Below are positions 16,459 through 24,325 of a stretch of DNA of 39,998 bases, one piece after another. The notes beneath the pieces were generated by a model. It had not been told where the DNA came from. It made no database searches and saw nothing but the letters and a program-made list of their open reading frames with translations. Position numbers and translations under genes: made by a program. Source of the DNA: an uncultured Chloroflexota bacterium (GTDB taxonomy: Bacteria > Chloroflexota > Anaerolineae > Anaerolineales > Anaerolineaceae). The number at the start of each line of letters is the position of its first letter. Positions within the stretch are counted from its first letter, which is position 1. The DNA lies in NCBI GenBank assembly GCA_902774215.1, contig CACYHU010000059.1:1-39998 (forward strand), given 5' to 3'.

Positions 16459-17457
16459 ATGGCCTTACTTGAACTGAAAGAACTGCATACCTTCTTTAAG
16501 ACCAGAAAAGGTATAGTCAAAGCTGTCAACGGTGTTTCCTACAGCGTAGATGAAGGTAAGACACTGGGCGTTGTCGGAGAATCCGGATCGGGAAAAAGCG
16601 TTTCAGCGATGTCAATTCTTCAGCTTCTGGATGGAAACGGTTATATTGATTCCGGAAAAATATATTTCGATGGGAAAGAACTGACAAAACTTCCGGTCAA
16701 AGAGATCCAAAAGATACGGGGAAATGAAATATCTGTGATCTTTCAGGAACCGATGACTTCTTTGAATCCGGTTTTCACCGTCGATAAACAGGTCTCAGAG
16801 CCCTTCATTATCCATCGGGGCATGAGCAAAAAGGAAGCCTCCGCACATGTTATCGAAATGCTGAAGGATGTCAGGATCCCAAATCCTGAAGCTGTCGCCA
16901 AACAATACCCGCACCAGCTTTCCGGTGGGATGCGGCAGCGTGTAATGATAGCCATGGCACTGGCCTGTCGTCCAAAGCTGCTCATCGCGGACGAACCCAC
17001 CACCGCACTTGATGTAACCATTCAGGCACAGATCCTGAAACTTATGAATGATCTCAAACGGGAACATGGCACGTCCATCCTCTTCATCACTCATGACCTC
17101 GGTGTTATCGCCCGGATGGCAGATGATGTAGCTGTGATGTACTGCGGACAGGTAGTGGAAATGGCACCGGCACGAACTATCTTCACAAAATCCGTTTTTT
17201 CTCATCCTTACACCGAAGGACTGATGGTCTCCATCCCAAGGCTGGATACACCGGCAAATGAACGGCTTGATGCCATTCCGGGCGCTGTACCTCATCCCTT
17301 AGATCTGCCGAAAGGATGCAAATTCGGTCCCCGCTGCAAATACTGTACAGACCAATGTATTGAAGAAGAACCTGAATTGAAGGAAGTTATGCCGGGACAG
17401 CAAGTCCGCTGTTTCCACGCCAACAAGGAGGAACGCCATGCAAGACCTGCAAAATAA
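16459..17457 (+). CDS. oppD: Oligopeptide ABC transporter ATP-binding protein OppD/DppD
   Basis: The 332 residues are of normal length. Walker A GESGSGKS (40-47), Q-loop VIFQEPMTSLNP (93-104), signature LSGGMRQ (154-160), Walker B LLIADEP (174-180) and the H-loop histidine H212 are all present. The C-terminal oligopeptide-transporter domain has the cysteine cluster C287, C293, C296, C300 and C318, which in this family can hold an iron-sulfur cluster. It pairs with OppF to power peptide import through OppBC. GAGGAGG precedes the ATG; the end overlaps oppF by 20 nt. In contrast with OppF there is no insertion. Confidence 0.95.
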   Translation: MALLELKELHTFFKTRKGIVKAVNGVSYSVDEGKTLGVVGESGSGKSVSAMSILQLLDGNGYIDSGKIYFDGKELTKLPVKEIQKIRGNEISVIFQEPMTSLNPVFTVDKQVSEPFIIHRGMSKKEASAHVIEMLKDVRIPNPEAVAKQYPHQLSGGMRQRVMIAMALACRPKLLIADEPTTALDVTIQAQILKLMNDLKREHGTSILFITHDLGVIARMADDVAVMYCGQVVEMAPARTIFTKSVFSHPYTEGLMVSIPRLDTPANERLDAIPGAVPHPLDLPKGCKFGPRCKYCTDQCIEEEPELKEVMPGQQVRCFHANKEERHARPAK

Positions 17458-18994
17458 TCCCCGGAAGCCGCTCTTACGAATCAGCAGCCTTAAACAATAC
17501 TTTCCGCTGAAAACCAAAGGCTTATACGTCAAAGCCAACGACGGCATAACGCTTGATATCTATGAAGGCGAAACACTGGGTCTTGTGGGTGAATCCGGCT
17601 GCGGAAAATCAACTTTTGGACGGACTCTTTTGCAGTTGTATAAGCAGACCGATGGGCGCACCATGTATTACGGCAGATCAATTTATGATCTTGCGCCAAA
17701 ATATGTGGAAAAAACCATCAGAGATATGGACAAAAACAGGAAAAAATTGGCAAAACTGGAACAAAAGCGGGATGCTGTCGAAAGAGAGTATAATGCTATG
17801 CCTGATGGAAAAGAAAAATACCAAAAGCGCAATGAACTCGATGCAGCCCGTAAAGCTGCAAATGATATTTTTCTGGATATGGCAAACATTCTCGGCGGGT
17901 TTATTATGGCGGAGGATACCCAACCGGTGATCCATGCTTTCAGCAACGTATATAAAATCAGTGTCCGGCTGCGAAAAGAGAATCTCGCATTGGATGAAGC
18001 GAATCTGGAGCTTGCTGATGCGGAGTTCAATCTGAAAAAAACGAAAGAAAACGGAAAAAACAGCACTTCCGAAGAAAACAAAGTTCAAAGGGCTAAAAAT
18101 AAAACGCAGGAGATCCGGAACAGGATCGAAAGCATCCGAAAGGAACTGGAACAGGCTGAGAAACAAATAGATAAAATGCGCGAGCCATATAAAAACAACG
18201 CGGAATTCCGGCGGCTGGAAGAATTTCGGGATGATGGCATTGATCTGGCCCGTCTGGATTACGAAGAGATCCGTCACCTGCGCACTGATTTGCAGATGAT
18301 TTTCCAGGATCCCTATTCTTCTCTGAACCCGCGTATGACTGTCGGACAGATCATTTCCGAAGGTTTGCTGGCTCATAATTATTTCAAAAAGAATGACGAA
18401 CGGATGCAGGAATATATACTCAAGGTCATGGATGATGCCGGATTACAGCCTTATTTTATCCATCGCTATCCGCACCAGTTTTCAGGCGGGCAGCGTCAGC
18501 GTATCGGGATCGCCCGGTCGCTTGCTGTTCAGCCGCGGTTTGTGGTCTGTGATGAAGCAGTCTCCGCACTGGATGTTTCCATCCAGTCTCAGATACTGAA
18601 TCTCCTGCAGGATCTCAAGGAACAACAGCACCTGACTTACCTTTTCATTACCCACGATATGGCCGTTGTGAAATACATCTCCAACCGAATCGGCGTCATG
18701 TACCTCGGGAACATTGTGGAATTGGCAGACTCACAGGAGATCTTTGATCATCCTCTCCATCCTTATACGGAAGCCCTGATGAATGCCATACCGACAACTG
18801 ATGTGATAAACGGCAAAGAAATGCAGATTTTGGAAGGTGACATTCCCAGCCCGATAAATCCGCCGGATGGCTGCAAATTCCATACCCGCTGTAAATACTG
18901 CACAGAAATATGCAAACATCAGATACCCGAATGGAGAGAAGCTGCTCCAAATCATTTCACAGCCTGCCACCATATATTGGGTAACAGAGGATAG
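17438..18994 (+). CDS. oppF: Oligopeptide ABC transporter ATP-binding protein OppF/DppF with a large coiled-coil insertion
   Basis: The 518 residues exceed the usual 310-330. Walker A GESGCGKST (51-59) is followed by about 190 extra residues (about 85-275) before the Q-loop MIFQDPYSSLNPRMTV (287-302). The insertion is rich in Lys and Glu, reads as two long antiparallel helical segments (DMDKNRKKLAKLEQKRDAV and IRNRIESIRKELEQAEKQI), and is frame-intact. Signature FSGGQRQRIGIARS (348-361), Walker B RFVVCDEAVSALD (367-379) and H-loop follow, then the cysteine cluster C479, C485, C488, C492, C510. All catalytic motifs are kept, so it should be an active ATPase. AAGGAGG precedes the start; it overlaps the end of oppD. 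Confidence 0.93.
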   Translation: MQDLQNNPRKPLLRISSLKQYFPLKTKGLYVKANDGITLDIYEGETLGLVGESGCGKSTFGRTLLQLYKQTDGRTMYYGRSIYDLAPKYVEKTIRDMDKNRKKLAKLEQKRDAVEREYNAMPDGKEKYQKRNELDAARKAANDIFLDMANILGGFIMAEDTQPVIHAFSNVYKISVRLRKENLALDEANLELADAEFNLKKTKENGKNSTSEENKVQRAKNKTQEIRNRIESIRKELEQAEKQIDKMREPYKNNAEFRRLEEFRDDGIDLARLDYEEIRHLRTDLQMIFQDPYSSLNPRMTVGQIISEGLLAHNYFKKNDERMQEYILKVMDDAGLQPYFIHRYPHQFSGGQRQRIGIARSLAVQPRFVVCDEAVSALDVSIQSQILNLLQDLKEQQHLTYLFITHDMAVVKYISNRIGVMYLGNIVELADSQEIFDHPLHPYTEALMNAIPTTDVINGKEMQILEGDIPSPINPPDGCKFHTRCKYCTEICKHQIPEWREAAPNHFTACHHILGNRG

Positions 18995-19013
18995 AAGACA
19001 GGAATTTGCATGT

Positions 19014-19200
19014 ATAAAAAGGTACCCGCCCCATTTTGCGGTTGAGTCAAAAAAAGAGCCAGATAACACAGCGGGGGTATGGGGGCCGCAAGCCCCCGGA
19101 AATCAGGCACGGGTTATGGCTTTCGCAAACACACGAACTCTCGGTTCCGCGCCTTGCGAAGCATACCCTCCGGAATGCAAAATGAGCTCTTATAGTAGAA
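19014..19200 (+). repeat. 180-nt structured repeat, family C, copy 2 (3' of oppF)
   Basis: It starts 19 nt after the oppF stop. The closing stem is GGGTATG (19075-19081) with CATACCC (19162-19168); the inner hairpin GGGGGCCGCAAGCCCCC is very stable, and GCTTTCGCAA pairs with TTGCGAAGC. Together with copy 1 it brackets the opp operon in direct orientation, 5.6 kb apart. Confidence 0.87.
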
Positions 19201-19206
19201 GGATAT

Positions 19207-19240
19207 AACTGTCAGCGACCGGTAATACCCGCTGACGGTT
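19207..19240 (+). terminator. Stem-loop downstream of repeat copy 2 (possible terminator without T-run)
   Basis: AACTGTCAGCG (19207-19217) pairs with CGCTGACGGTT (19230-19240), 11 bp with one G-U. A tandem 7-mer GAGCACT follows twice. It may end the opp transcript or serve the small gene downstream. Confidence 0.45.
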
Positions 19241-19263
19241 GAGCACTGAGCACTGAAAAACGG

Positions 19264-19488
19264 ATGATTATTATGATGTTCCGAGGAAAATTTGACCGGG
19301 CTCACGCCTTTCAAAAAGAACAAATGCAGTGGCGGGATCTGGCTTATGAAGATGAAAATCTTGAGGATAAACTCGAGAAAAACGACACGCTCGCCATGAT
19401 CCTTGCCGCTCTTCTTACCTTTCTGCCGGCAGCGCTGATCGCACTCGGCATAATTTGCCTTATCGGCTGGCTGTTTATCTTTCGATAA
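19264..19488 (+). CDS. Small membrane protein of unknown function
   Basis: The 74-residue product (70 if the ATG at 19276 is used) has a charged N-terminal half (FDRAHAFQKEQMQWRDLAYE, then an acidic stretch) and one long hydrophobic segment near the C-terminus (about residues 44-72), ending in a short basic tail. I do not recognise the family. Neither possible start has a good ribosome binding site. The amphipathic N-terminus, the single clean transmembrane helix and the separate intergenic location make a real gene likely. It lies between the opp operon and an XRE regulator on the same strand. Confidence 0.6.
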   Translation: MIIMMFRGKFDRAHAFQKEQMQWRDLAYEDENLEDKLEKNDTLAMILAALLTFLPAALIALGIICLIGWLFIFR

Positions 19489-19596
19489 TGCACAGCCGGT
19501 GAGCAATTTTTTCCCGGATACAGATACGATCCGGCTTATTATACTTGTGCTTATCTGATAAAATAGAGGAATATAATTATCACAGGAGCGTAAATT

Positions 19597-20058
19597 ATGG
19601 CAAGAGCATCCATCAAAGAGAATAAAACGATCTATCAGCAAAAACGGGAAGAATTGGGGCTTAGCCGGGAAAAAGCTGCCGAGCTGCTCCAATATATTAC
19701 ACCGGAACGCATCGAACGCATTGAAAGCAGAAAAACAAACGCGAACCCCGATGAAGTCGTTTTAATGGCGAAAAAATATAATTGTCCCTATCTCTGCAAC
19801 CATTTCTGCTCTAACGAATGTGCCATCGGAAAACAATACGTTCCGGAAATCAAAGCAAAAGATCTTTCTCAGATCATCCTCGAAATGCTGGCTTCCCTGA
19901 ATTCCATGCAGCGCAAACAGGAACGCCTGATTGAAATAACATCCGACGGAGTCATTGAGAAAGAAGAAATTCACGATTTTCTGGCTATCCAAAATGAATT
20001 GGAAAAAATATCAGTGACTGTTGAGACCCTCCAGCTCTGGGCAGAACAAAATATTTAG
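19597..20058 (+). CDS. XRE-family helix-turn-helix regulator with a cysteine cluster
   Basis: This 153-residue protein has an N-terminal HTH_XRE domain (about residues 10-62; REELGLSREKAAELLQ and ERIERIESRKTN). Directly after it comes a regularly spaced cysteine set, C63-x3-C67-x3-C71-x3-C75, in the segment NCPYLCNHFCSNECAIGK, which could bind a metal or an iron-sulfur cluster. The C-terminal half is predicted to be helical, probably for dimerisation. The start has CAGGAG 8 nt upstream. The targets are unknown; the neighbouring small membrane protein and ktrAB are candidates only by position. Confidence 0.82.
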   Translation: MARASIKENKTIYQQKREELGLSREKAAELLQYITPERIERIESRKTNANPDEVVLMAKKYNCPYLCNHFCSNECAIGKQYVPEIKAKDLSQIILEMLASLNSMQRKQERLIEITSDGVIEKEEIHDFLAIQNELEKISVTVETLQLWAEQNI

Positions 20059-20089
20059 TCAGAGAAAACACTGATTTGTTGGATTTAAA

Positions 20090-20461
20090 GGGGATATCGC
20101 ACATCTTTGATGGTGTAAGACAGTTTTTTCAGAAATACCATCAAAAGCAAATGCTCCGAAATGGCGGGCGGTGCCGGCGGGAGAACTTCCCGAACCATGG
20201 AGATATTGCCGGGGCCGGTAGAGATGCCCTTCAGTCACTCGCCAGTTTTGACGTCTTTAAATTTCGCGAAACGGCTCATCTTTTGTTTTTGGGAATTACC
20301 TGAATAATCGTATCATCAACGGAGTGATTCAGCAGCTTATACAAAGGTGTCGGGGAACACGCTTGAGCTTGCTCAGCGCGTGTCCCCCGACTGAATTAAC
20401 CGGGACGCGGGAATCACTTTCGCTCCCAGCTGACGCTTATTCCGCGTCCCTGCGAAGCACT
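20090..20461 (+). repeat. 370-nt structured non-coding repeat, family B, copy 2
   Basis: Second copy of the element at 7540-7906, about 85% identical by eye, with the same order of hairpins. The 32-nt invariant block is at 20301-20332. The long hairpin is kept (GTCGGGGAACACGC at 20349-20362 with GCGTGTCCCCCGAC ending at 20391, one mismatch) although its loop has diverged. It lies between the convergent XRE and ktrA genes and is the only content of 20059-20495. Confidence 0.85.
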
Positions 20462-20495
20462 CTTAATGCTGATTTTAGAATTGATCAGCGTTTTC

Positions 20496-21143
20496 CTAAT
20501 TTTTCCGCAATTTTGCCAGCGCATCATCACGGCCGATAATAACCAGAACATCGCTTTCCCGCACGATATAATCACCGCCGGGAGCAATATTGATATCCGA
20601 CCCGTTCTTAACCGCGATAATATTGATACCCAAACGGGCACGGACACTCAGCTCCTTAATTGACTTGTTGTACCAGGCTGCCGGAGCCTGCTCCTCAACA
20701 AGGCTGTAATTTTCCGAAATTTCAATAACATCCAGAATATTCGGCTCAACAAGTTTTTTCGCCAGACGGTCAGCCATTTCACGTTCAGGAATAACAACGG
20801 AATCCGCACCGAGTTTTTCCAAAATACGCTGATGCATAGTACCCTGCGCTTTCGCACAAATAAAGGGAACATCAAGCTCTTTCAGGTTCATTGTAATAAT
20901 AATTGAAGCACTAAGGTTACTGGCAATGCAGACAATTGCACAATCACAATTACGTACCCCAAGGGCCCGCAGAACATCTTTATCGGAAGCATCAGCCATA
21001 ACTGCCTGCGTTACATTATCCGCGATCTGCTGAACCTTTTCATTGTCCAGGTCAATCGCTAACACTTCGCAGTCCATGGAAAATAATTTTCTCGCAATTC
21101 TCGTTCCGAATCGTCCAAGTCCAATTACCACAAATGATTTCAT
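20496..21143 (-). CDS. ktrA: Potassium uptake regulatory subunit KtrA/TrkA (RCK protein)
   Basis: The 215 residues are typical of KtrA. The N-terminal Rossmann domain shows IGLGRFGTRIA (residues 7-17) with an acidic residue at the end of strand 2 (AIDLDNEKV), the NAD(H)/ATP-binding RCK_N pattern. The TrkA_C domain occupies about residues 135-215 (RARLGINIIAV to VLVIIGRDDALAKL). It forms a ring on the cytoplasmic face that gates KtrB. The start has AGGAG spaced 7 nt. It lies 32 nt downstream of ktrB in the same operon. Confidence 0.93.
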   Translation of the reverse strand: MKSFVVIGLGRFGTRIARKLFSMDCEVLAIDLDNEKVQQIADNVTQAVMADASDKDVLRALGVRNCDCAIVCIASNLSASIIITMNLKELDVPFICAKAQGTMHQRILEKLGADSVVIPEREMADRLAKKLVEPNILDVIEISENYSLVEEQAPAAWYNKSIKELSVRARLGINIIAVKNGSDINIAPGGDYIVRESDVLVIIGRDDALAKLRKN

Positions 21144-21175
21144 TTTATCTCCTGTTTCATTATCACCCGCCTGAA

Positions 21176-22537
21176 TCAGCCAATGATAAGCTTCGTTTGA
21201 GCGCGCTGGATACGTTCTTCCGCAGGGTCAGCGATCATAAAGGACAAACTTATCGACAACACTCCGACTCTGCCAAAAAACATCAAAATGATCAGTAATA
21301 TCTGGGAAGGCAAATGCAATGCTCCGGTTTCCGCAATCGAAAGCCCGCAGGTTGCCATTGCTGAAATTGTAGAAAACATCGCGGGTCCGATGCCGATTTT
21401 GGAATCAACACTGATAAACAAACCTCCCATAACCGAAAGCCCTGCCATCAAACCAGTAATTGTAACTGCATCCAAAATCTGATCATTGGAAATTTTACGG
21501 TTGAAAACATTGACACTCCGTTTACCCTGGATTCTTGCCCATGTATATAAGACAATAACACCCAGCGTGGCAACCTTGATGCCTCCGGATGTGGAACTTG
21601 CCGCTCCTCCTATCATCATCAGGACACATGTCAGCGTCTTACTGACCTCACCCATCATTGCCTGGTTAATTCCGGCAAAACCGGCCGTTCTGGTATTTAT
21701 TGATTGAAAAAAGGCTGCCATGATTTTCTGCGGGATGTTCAGCGGACCAAAAGTATACGGATTCTCCCACTCAAGGAAAAGATATGCGATCATCCCGGCT
21801 ACGATAACAACAGCGGATACAACCAATACAATTTTTGCATATACATTCAGTTTTGAAAACTTCCGCTTGGTGTAAATCTGCTGCAGAACAATAAAACCCA
21901 AACCACCGTAAATGATAAGGAAGGACATCGGAAGGATGATCAGAGGATCTGTAATATGGTTTGAAAATCCAATCCCGGGACTGCTGAATCCCATAAATTC
22001 GAGTCCGCAGTTACAGTACGCGGAAATAGATGTAGTGATTCCCAGGTACAAAGCTCTTCGAAAGCCATAATAAGGCATAAACCCCAATGTCAGCAAAAAA
22101 GCACCGATTACCTGTACAATAAGGCTGTTTTTTATGACCCAAAAACCAAGACGTACAATACCGCCGACTTCAAGACCAAGCCCCTGCGCCATCGCCATCC
22201 GCTGCCGCATGCTGACACGCCGATTCGACAGCAAAATAAAAAAGATCACAGTGGACATGAATCCCAATCCACCGATCTCAATAAGGATGAGGATAACAAC
22301 CTGTCCAAAAGGACTCCACTGTGTCCAGATATCCATCAGGGAAAAACCGGCGACACAAGTCGCGGAGGTCGCGGTAAACAGTGCGGAGAAAAAACCCGCC
22401 GATTTTCCTGTACGCGATGAGATCGGCAGGTCAAGCAATAATGAACCGATCAAAATTACCAGAACAAAAAACAAGACGATGATTTGCGTCGTCTTCAACT
22501 GCCGCCATTTTTCATCGATAAAGGCTTCTATTCGCAT
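21176..22537 (-). CDS. ktrB: Potassium/sodium-coupled transporter membrane subunit KtrB/TrkH
   Basis: The 453 residues fit KtrB. Four M1-P-M2 units are visible through their selectivity-filter glycines: TSATCVAGFS, ISAYCNCGLEF, NTRTAGFAGIN and SAMATCGLSI. It imports K+ as a dimer under control of the adjacent ktrA product. GAGAGGA precedes the ATG. A TATAAT-like -10 lies at 22560-22565 on this strand but without a good -35. No ydaO-type riboswitch or other leader fits, since the upstream gap is short. Confidence 0.95.
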   Translation of the reverse strand: MRIEAFIDEKWRQLKTTQIIVLFFVLVILIGSLLLDLPISSRTGKSAGFFSALFTATSATCVAGFSLMDIWTQWSPFGQVVILILIEIGGLGFMSTVIFFILLSNRRVSMRQRMAMAQGLGLEVGGIVRLGFWVIKNSLIVQVIGAFLLTLGFMPYYGFRRALYLGITTSISAYCNCGLEFMGFSSPGIGFSNHITDPLIILPMSFLIIYGGLGFIVLQQIYTKRKFSKLNVYAKIVLVVSAVVIVAGMIAYLFLEWENPYTFGPLNIPQKIMAAFFQSINTRTAGFAGINQAMMGEVSKTLTCVLMMIGGAASSTSGGIKVATLGVIVLYTWARIQGKRSVNVFNRKISNDQILDAVTITGLMAGLSVMGGLFISVDSKIGIGPAMFSTISAMATCGLSIAETGALHLPSQILLIILMFFGRVGVLSISLSFMIADPAEERIQRAQTKLIIG

Positions 22538-22645
22538 TATTTCCTCTCAGTAAACGAAAATTATACCTTCATTTTTATTTTTTCCGGTCGGAATAGGAAG
22601 GCCTATATAATTACATTTTAATGGGATTTTTCACGAGGAGAATAA

Positions 22646-22711
22646 ATGAAAAGAGATTTTTCCGAAAAAAGTAAGATGATAATTATTCAGGATAACTGCC
22701 AAGAAAATTAA
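22646..22711 (+). CDS. Possible 21-residue ORF behind a strong ribosome binding site
   Basis: GAGGAG (6 nt spacing) precedes an ATG that opens a 21-codon frame ending at TAA 22709-22711. A TATAAT-like box lies about 40 nt upstream (around 22604). The frame runs into the 3' end of the convergent epimerase gene. It could be a small protein or the orphaned 5' end of a lost gene. It is reported because the initiation signals are better than those of several larger genes here. Confidence 0.3.
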   Translation: MKRDFSEKSKMIIIQDNCQEN

Positions 22712-23528
22712 CCTTTTCACTCAGATAGGTTTTCGATTCTGTCCAATCAGAAATGACACGGATACAGCCGCCCGGTTCCCGGATGTCAAGAGAAATACCG
22801 GATTTTTTTTCGTCAGAAAGGAACATTCCGACAGAGGCGGTTCCGCTGGCGCAGGAATTTTCCCAGAAAGTAGTTTCGCAGGCGGGTACATAAACCAGCG
22901 GAGTCAATTCACAGACCGATTCCATATTCTTCAGAAACATAAGCCCGAGACAATCAGCAGCCAATTCCGTGCACCAGCGTTTAACAGCTTCTTCCGCCAT
23001 ACCGCGATCCTCCAGCATTCTGAAGAGCTCAGACTGTTGTGAAATCACAATATGGGAGATTCCCTCCATCCTGACGACCGGCAGCAGATACTGTATTCCA
23101 TCAACGGAAAAAGTCCTCTTCCTGATACTGACTGCTTCCGGAATTCTGATCAATGCATTTGCACAGGACAACGTTTTTGGCTCGATCTGAACAGAAATCA
23201 CTTCTGAAGAACCGGATACGCGCAATTTTACATGTATCGGAGCATGTTTATCAAAAGAGAAATGTCTTTGAACAAACAACGCCGCCGCACACATGGAAGC
23301 ATTTCCGCAAAATTCACCGCCTGCCATCCGCAGTTCTGCCTGCGTATCGGATTGCTCCGGATAAAACCGGACAAAACCGACCTGCTCCACTTCCGGATGG
23401 CATGACATGATTTTTGCGGCGGCAGCGGGTTGACCCGTAATGAGGACATTACTTTCCACCAGCGCTGTAATGTTGCCTGCGGGATCCCATATCGAATAAT
23501 GAAGCTCTTCCTCTGCTATCGTACCCAT
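22683..23528 (-). CDS. DapF-like PLP-independent amino-acid epimerase/racemase
   Basis: The protein has 281 residues from the ATG at 23528 (a GTG two codons earlier is an alternative; neither has a strong site). The two catalytic cysteines of the diaminopimelate epimerase fold are visible in GGEFCGNASMCAAA (about residues 70-85) and WENSCASGTASVG (about 222-234). Overall sequence is diverged from true DapF, which normally has a GNGxRC motif; the first motif reads GNASMC here. It is the last gene of an amino-acid ABC transporter operon, 20 nt after the ATPase gene, so it probably epimerises an imported amino acid or opine-like compound rather than acting in lysine synthesis. Substrate unknown. 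Confidence 0.8.
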   Translation of the reverse strand: MGTIAEEELHYSIWDPAGNITALVESNVLITGQPAAAAKIMSCHPEVEQVGFVRFYPEQSDTQAELRMAGGEFCGNASMCAAALFVQRHFSFDKHAPIHVKLRVSGSSEVISVQIEPKTLSCANALIRIPEAVSIRKRTFSVDGIQYLLPVVRMEGISHIVISQQSELFRMLEDRGMAEEAVKRWCTELAADCLGLMFLKNMESVCELTPLVYVPACETTFWENSCASGTASVGMFLSDEKKSGISLDIREPGGCIRVISDWTESKTYLSEKVNFLGSYPE

Positions 23529-23548
23529 AGTCACCAGTCTGTGCGCGT

Positions 23549-24307
23549 TTATTGTTCAAATACACGCAAGAACTGCTTTGTCCGTTCTTCCTTCGGGGCA
23601 TCGAAGACATCCAAAGGATCGCCCTGCTCGACAATCACACCGTCCGCCATAAAAATCACACGATTGCTGACTGCCTTTGCGAAAGGCATTTCATGGGTCA
23701 CAACGACCATGGTCATTTTTTCTTCAGCCAGCTGCCGGATCACTTTCAGCACCTCACCGGTCAATTCCGGATCCAGCGCGGAAGTAGGCTCATCGAAGAA
23801 AAGGATCTCCGGCTTCATCGCCAATGCTCTTGCAATCGCCACACGCTGCTGCTGTCCGCCGGAAAGCTGAAAGGGATAAGCCTTCGCTTTATCCTCGATG
23901 CCCATCTTCCGCAGAAGTTCCATTGCAATGCTCTCCGCCTCAGCTTTACTTTTTCCCTGCACCTTCATCGGCGCGTCCGTCAGGTTCTTCAAAATATTGT
24001 AATGGGGAAAAAGGTTGAACTGCTGGAACACCAGACCGCAGTAACTGCGGAATCGGCGCAGCTCTTTCGGCGCTACATAAACCGCTTTGCCGTCCGCATC
24101 CGTATAAGCAGCACGCTGTCCCATATAAAGGATCTCACCCCCATCGATATCTTCCAAAAAGGTCGCACAGCGCAGCAGCGTGGACTTTCCGGACCCGGAT
24201 GGCCCGATCACGCTGACCACTTCGCCTTTATCGACACCGAAGCTGATATCATGCAGCACACCCAGCCCGTCAAAATGCTTTTTGATGTGATTCATTTCAA
24301 TGATCAT
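23549..24307 (-). CDS. Polar amino-acid ABC transporter ATP-binding protein (GlnQ-type)
   Basis: The 252 residues include Walker [10 protein letters not shown] (about 33-41), a Q-loop [12 protein letters not shown], signature [16 protein letters not shown], Walker [15 protein letters not shown] and the switch histidine in [10 protein letters not shown]. This is the PAAT family pattern. A short insertion near residues 58-78 ([17 protein letters not shown]) is seen in some members. GGAGGAGG precedes the ATG. It is the third gene of the operon, 18 nt after the permease gene. Confidence 0.94.
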   Translation of the reverse strand: MIIEMNHIKKHFDGLGVLHDISFGVDKGEVVSVIGPSGSGKSTLLRCATFLEDIDGGEILYMGQRAAYTDADGKAVYVAPKELRRFRSYCGLVFQQFNLFPHYNILKNLTDAPMKVQGKSKAEAESIAMELLRKMGIEDKAKAYPFQLSGGQQQRVAIARALAMKPEILFFDEPTSALDPELTGEVLKVIRQLAEEKMTMVVVTHEMPFAKAVSNRVIFMADGVIVEQGDPLDVFDAPKEERTKQFLRVFEQ

Positions 24308-24325
24308 ACGGCTTCCTCCTCCGGT

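Noticed and set aside
17678-18376. Phe-rich minus-strand frame opposite the OppF insertion
   Set aside because: The Lys/Glu-rich coiled coil produces Phe/Leu/Ser-rich antisense frames; no start signals are present.
7540-20461. CRISPR array or tandem repeats
   Set aside because: The repeats are long, dispersed over tens of kilobases and lack regular spacers.
22683-23528. Genuine diaminopimelate epimerase (dapF)
   Set aside because: The catalytic motifs are diverged and the operon context is amino-acid transport, not lysine or peptidoglycan synthesis.
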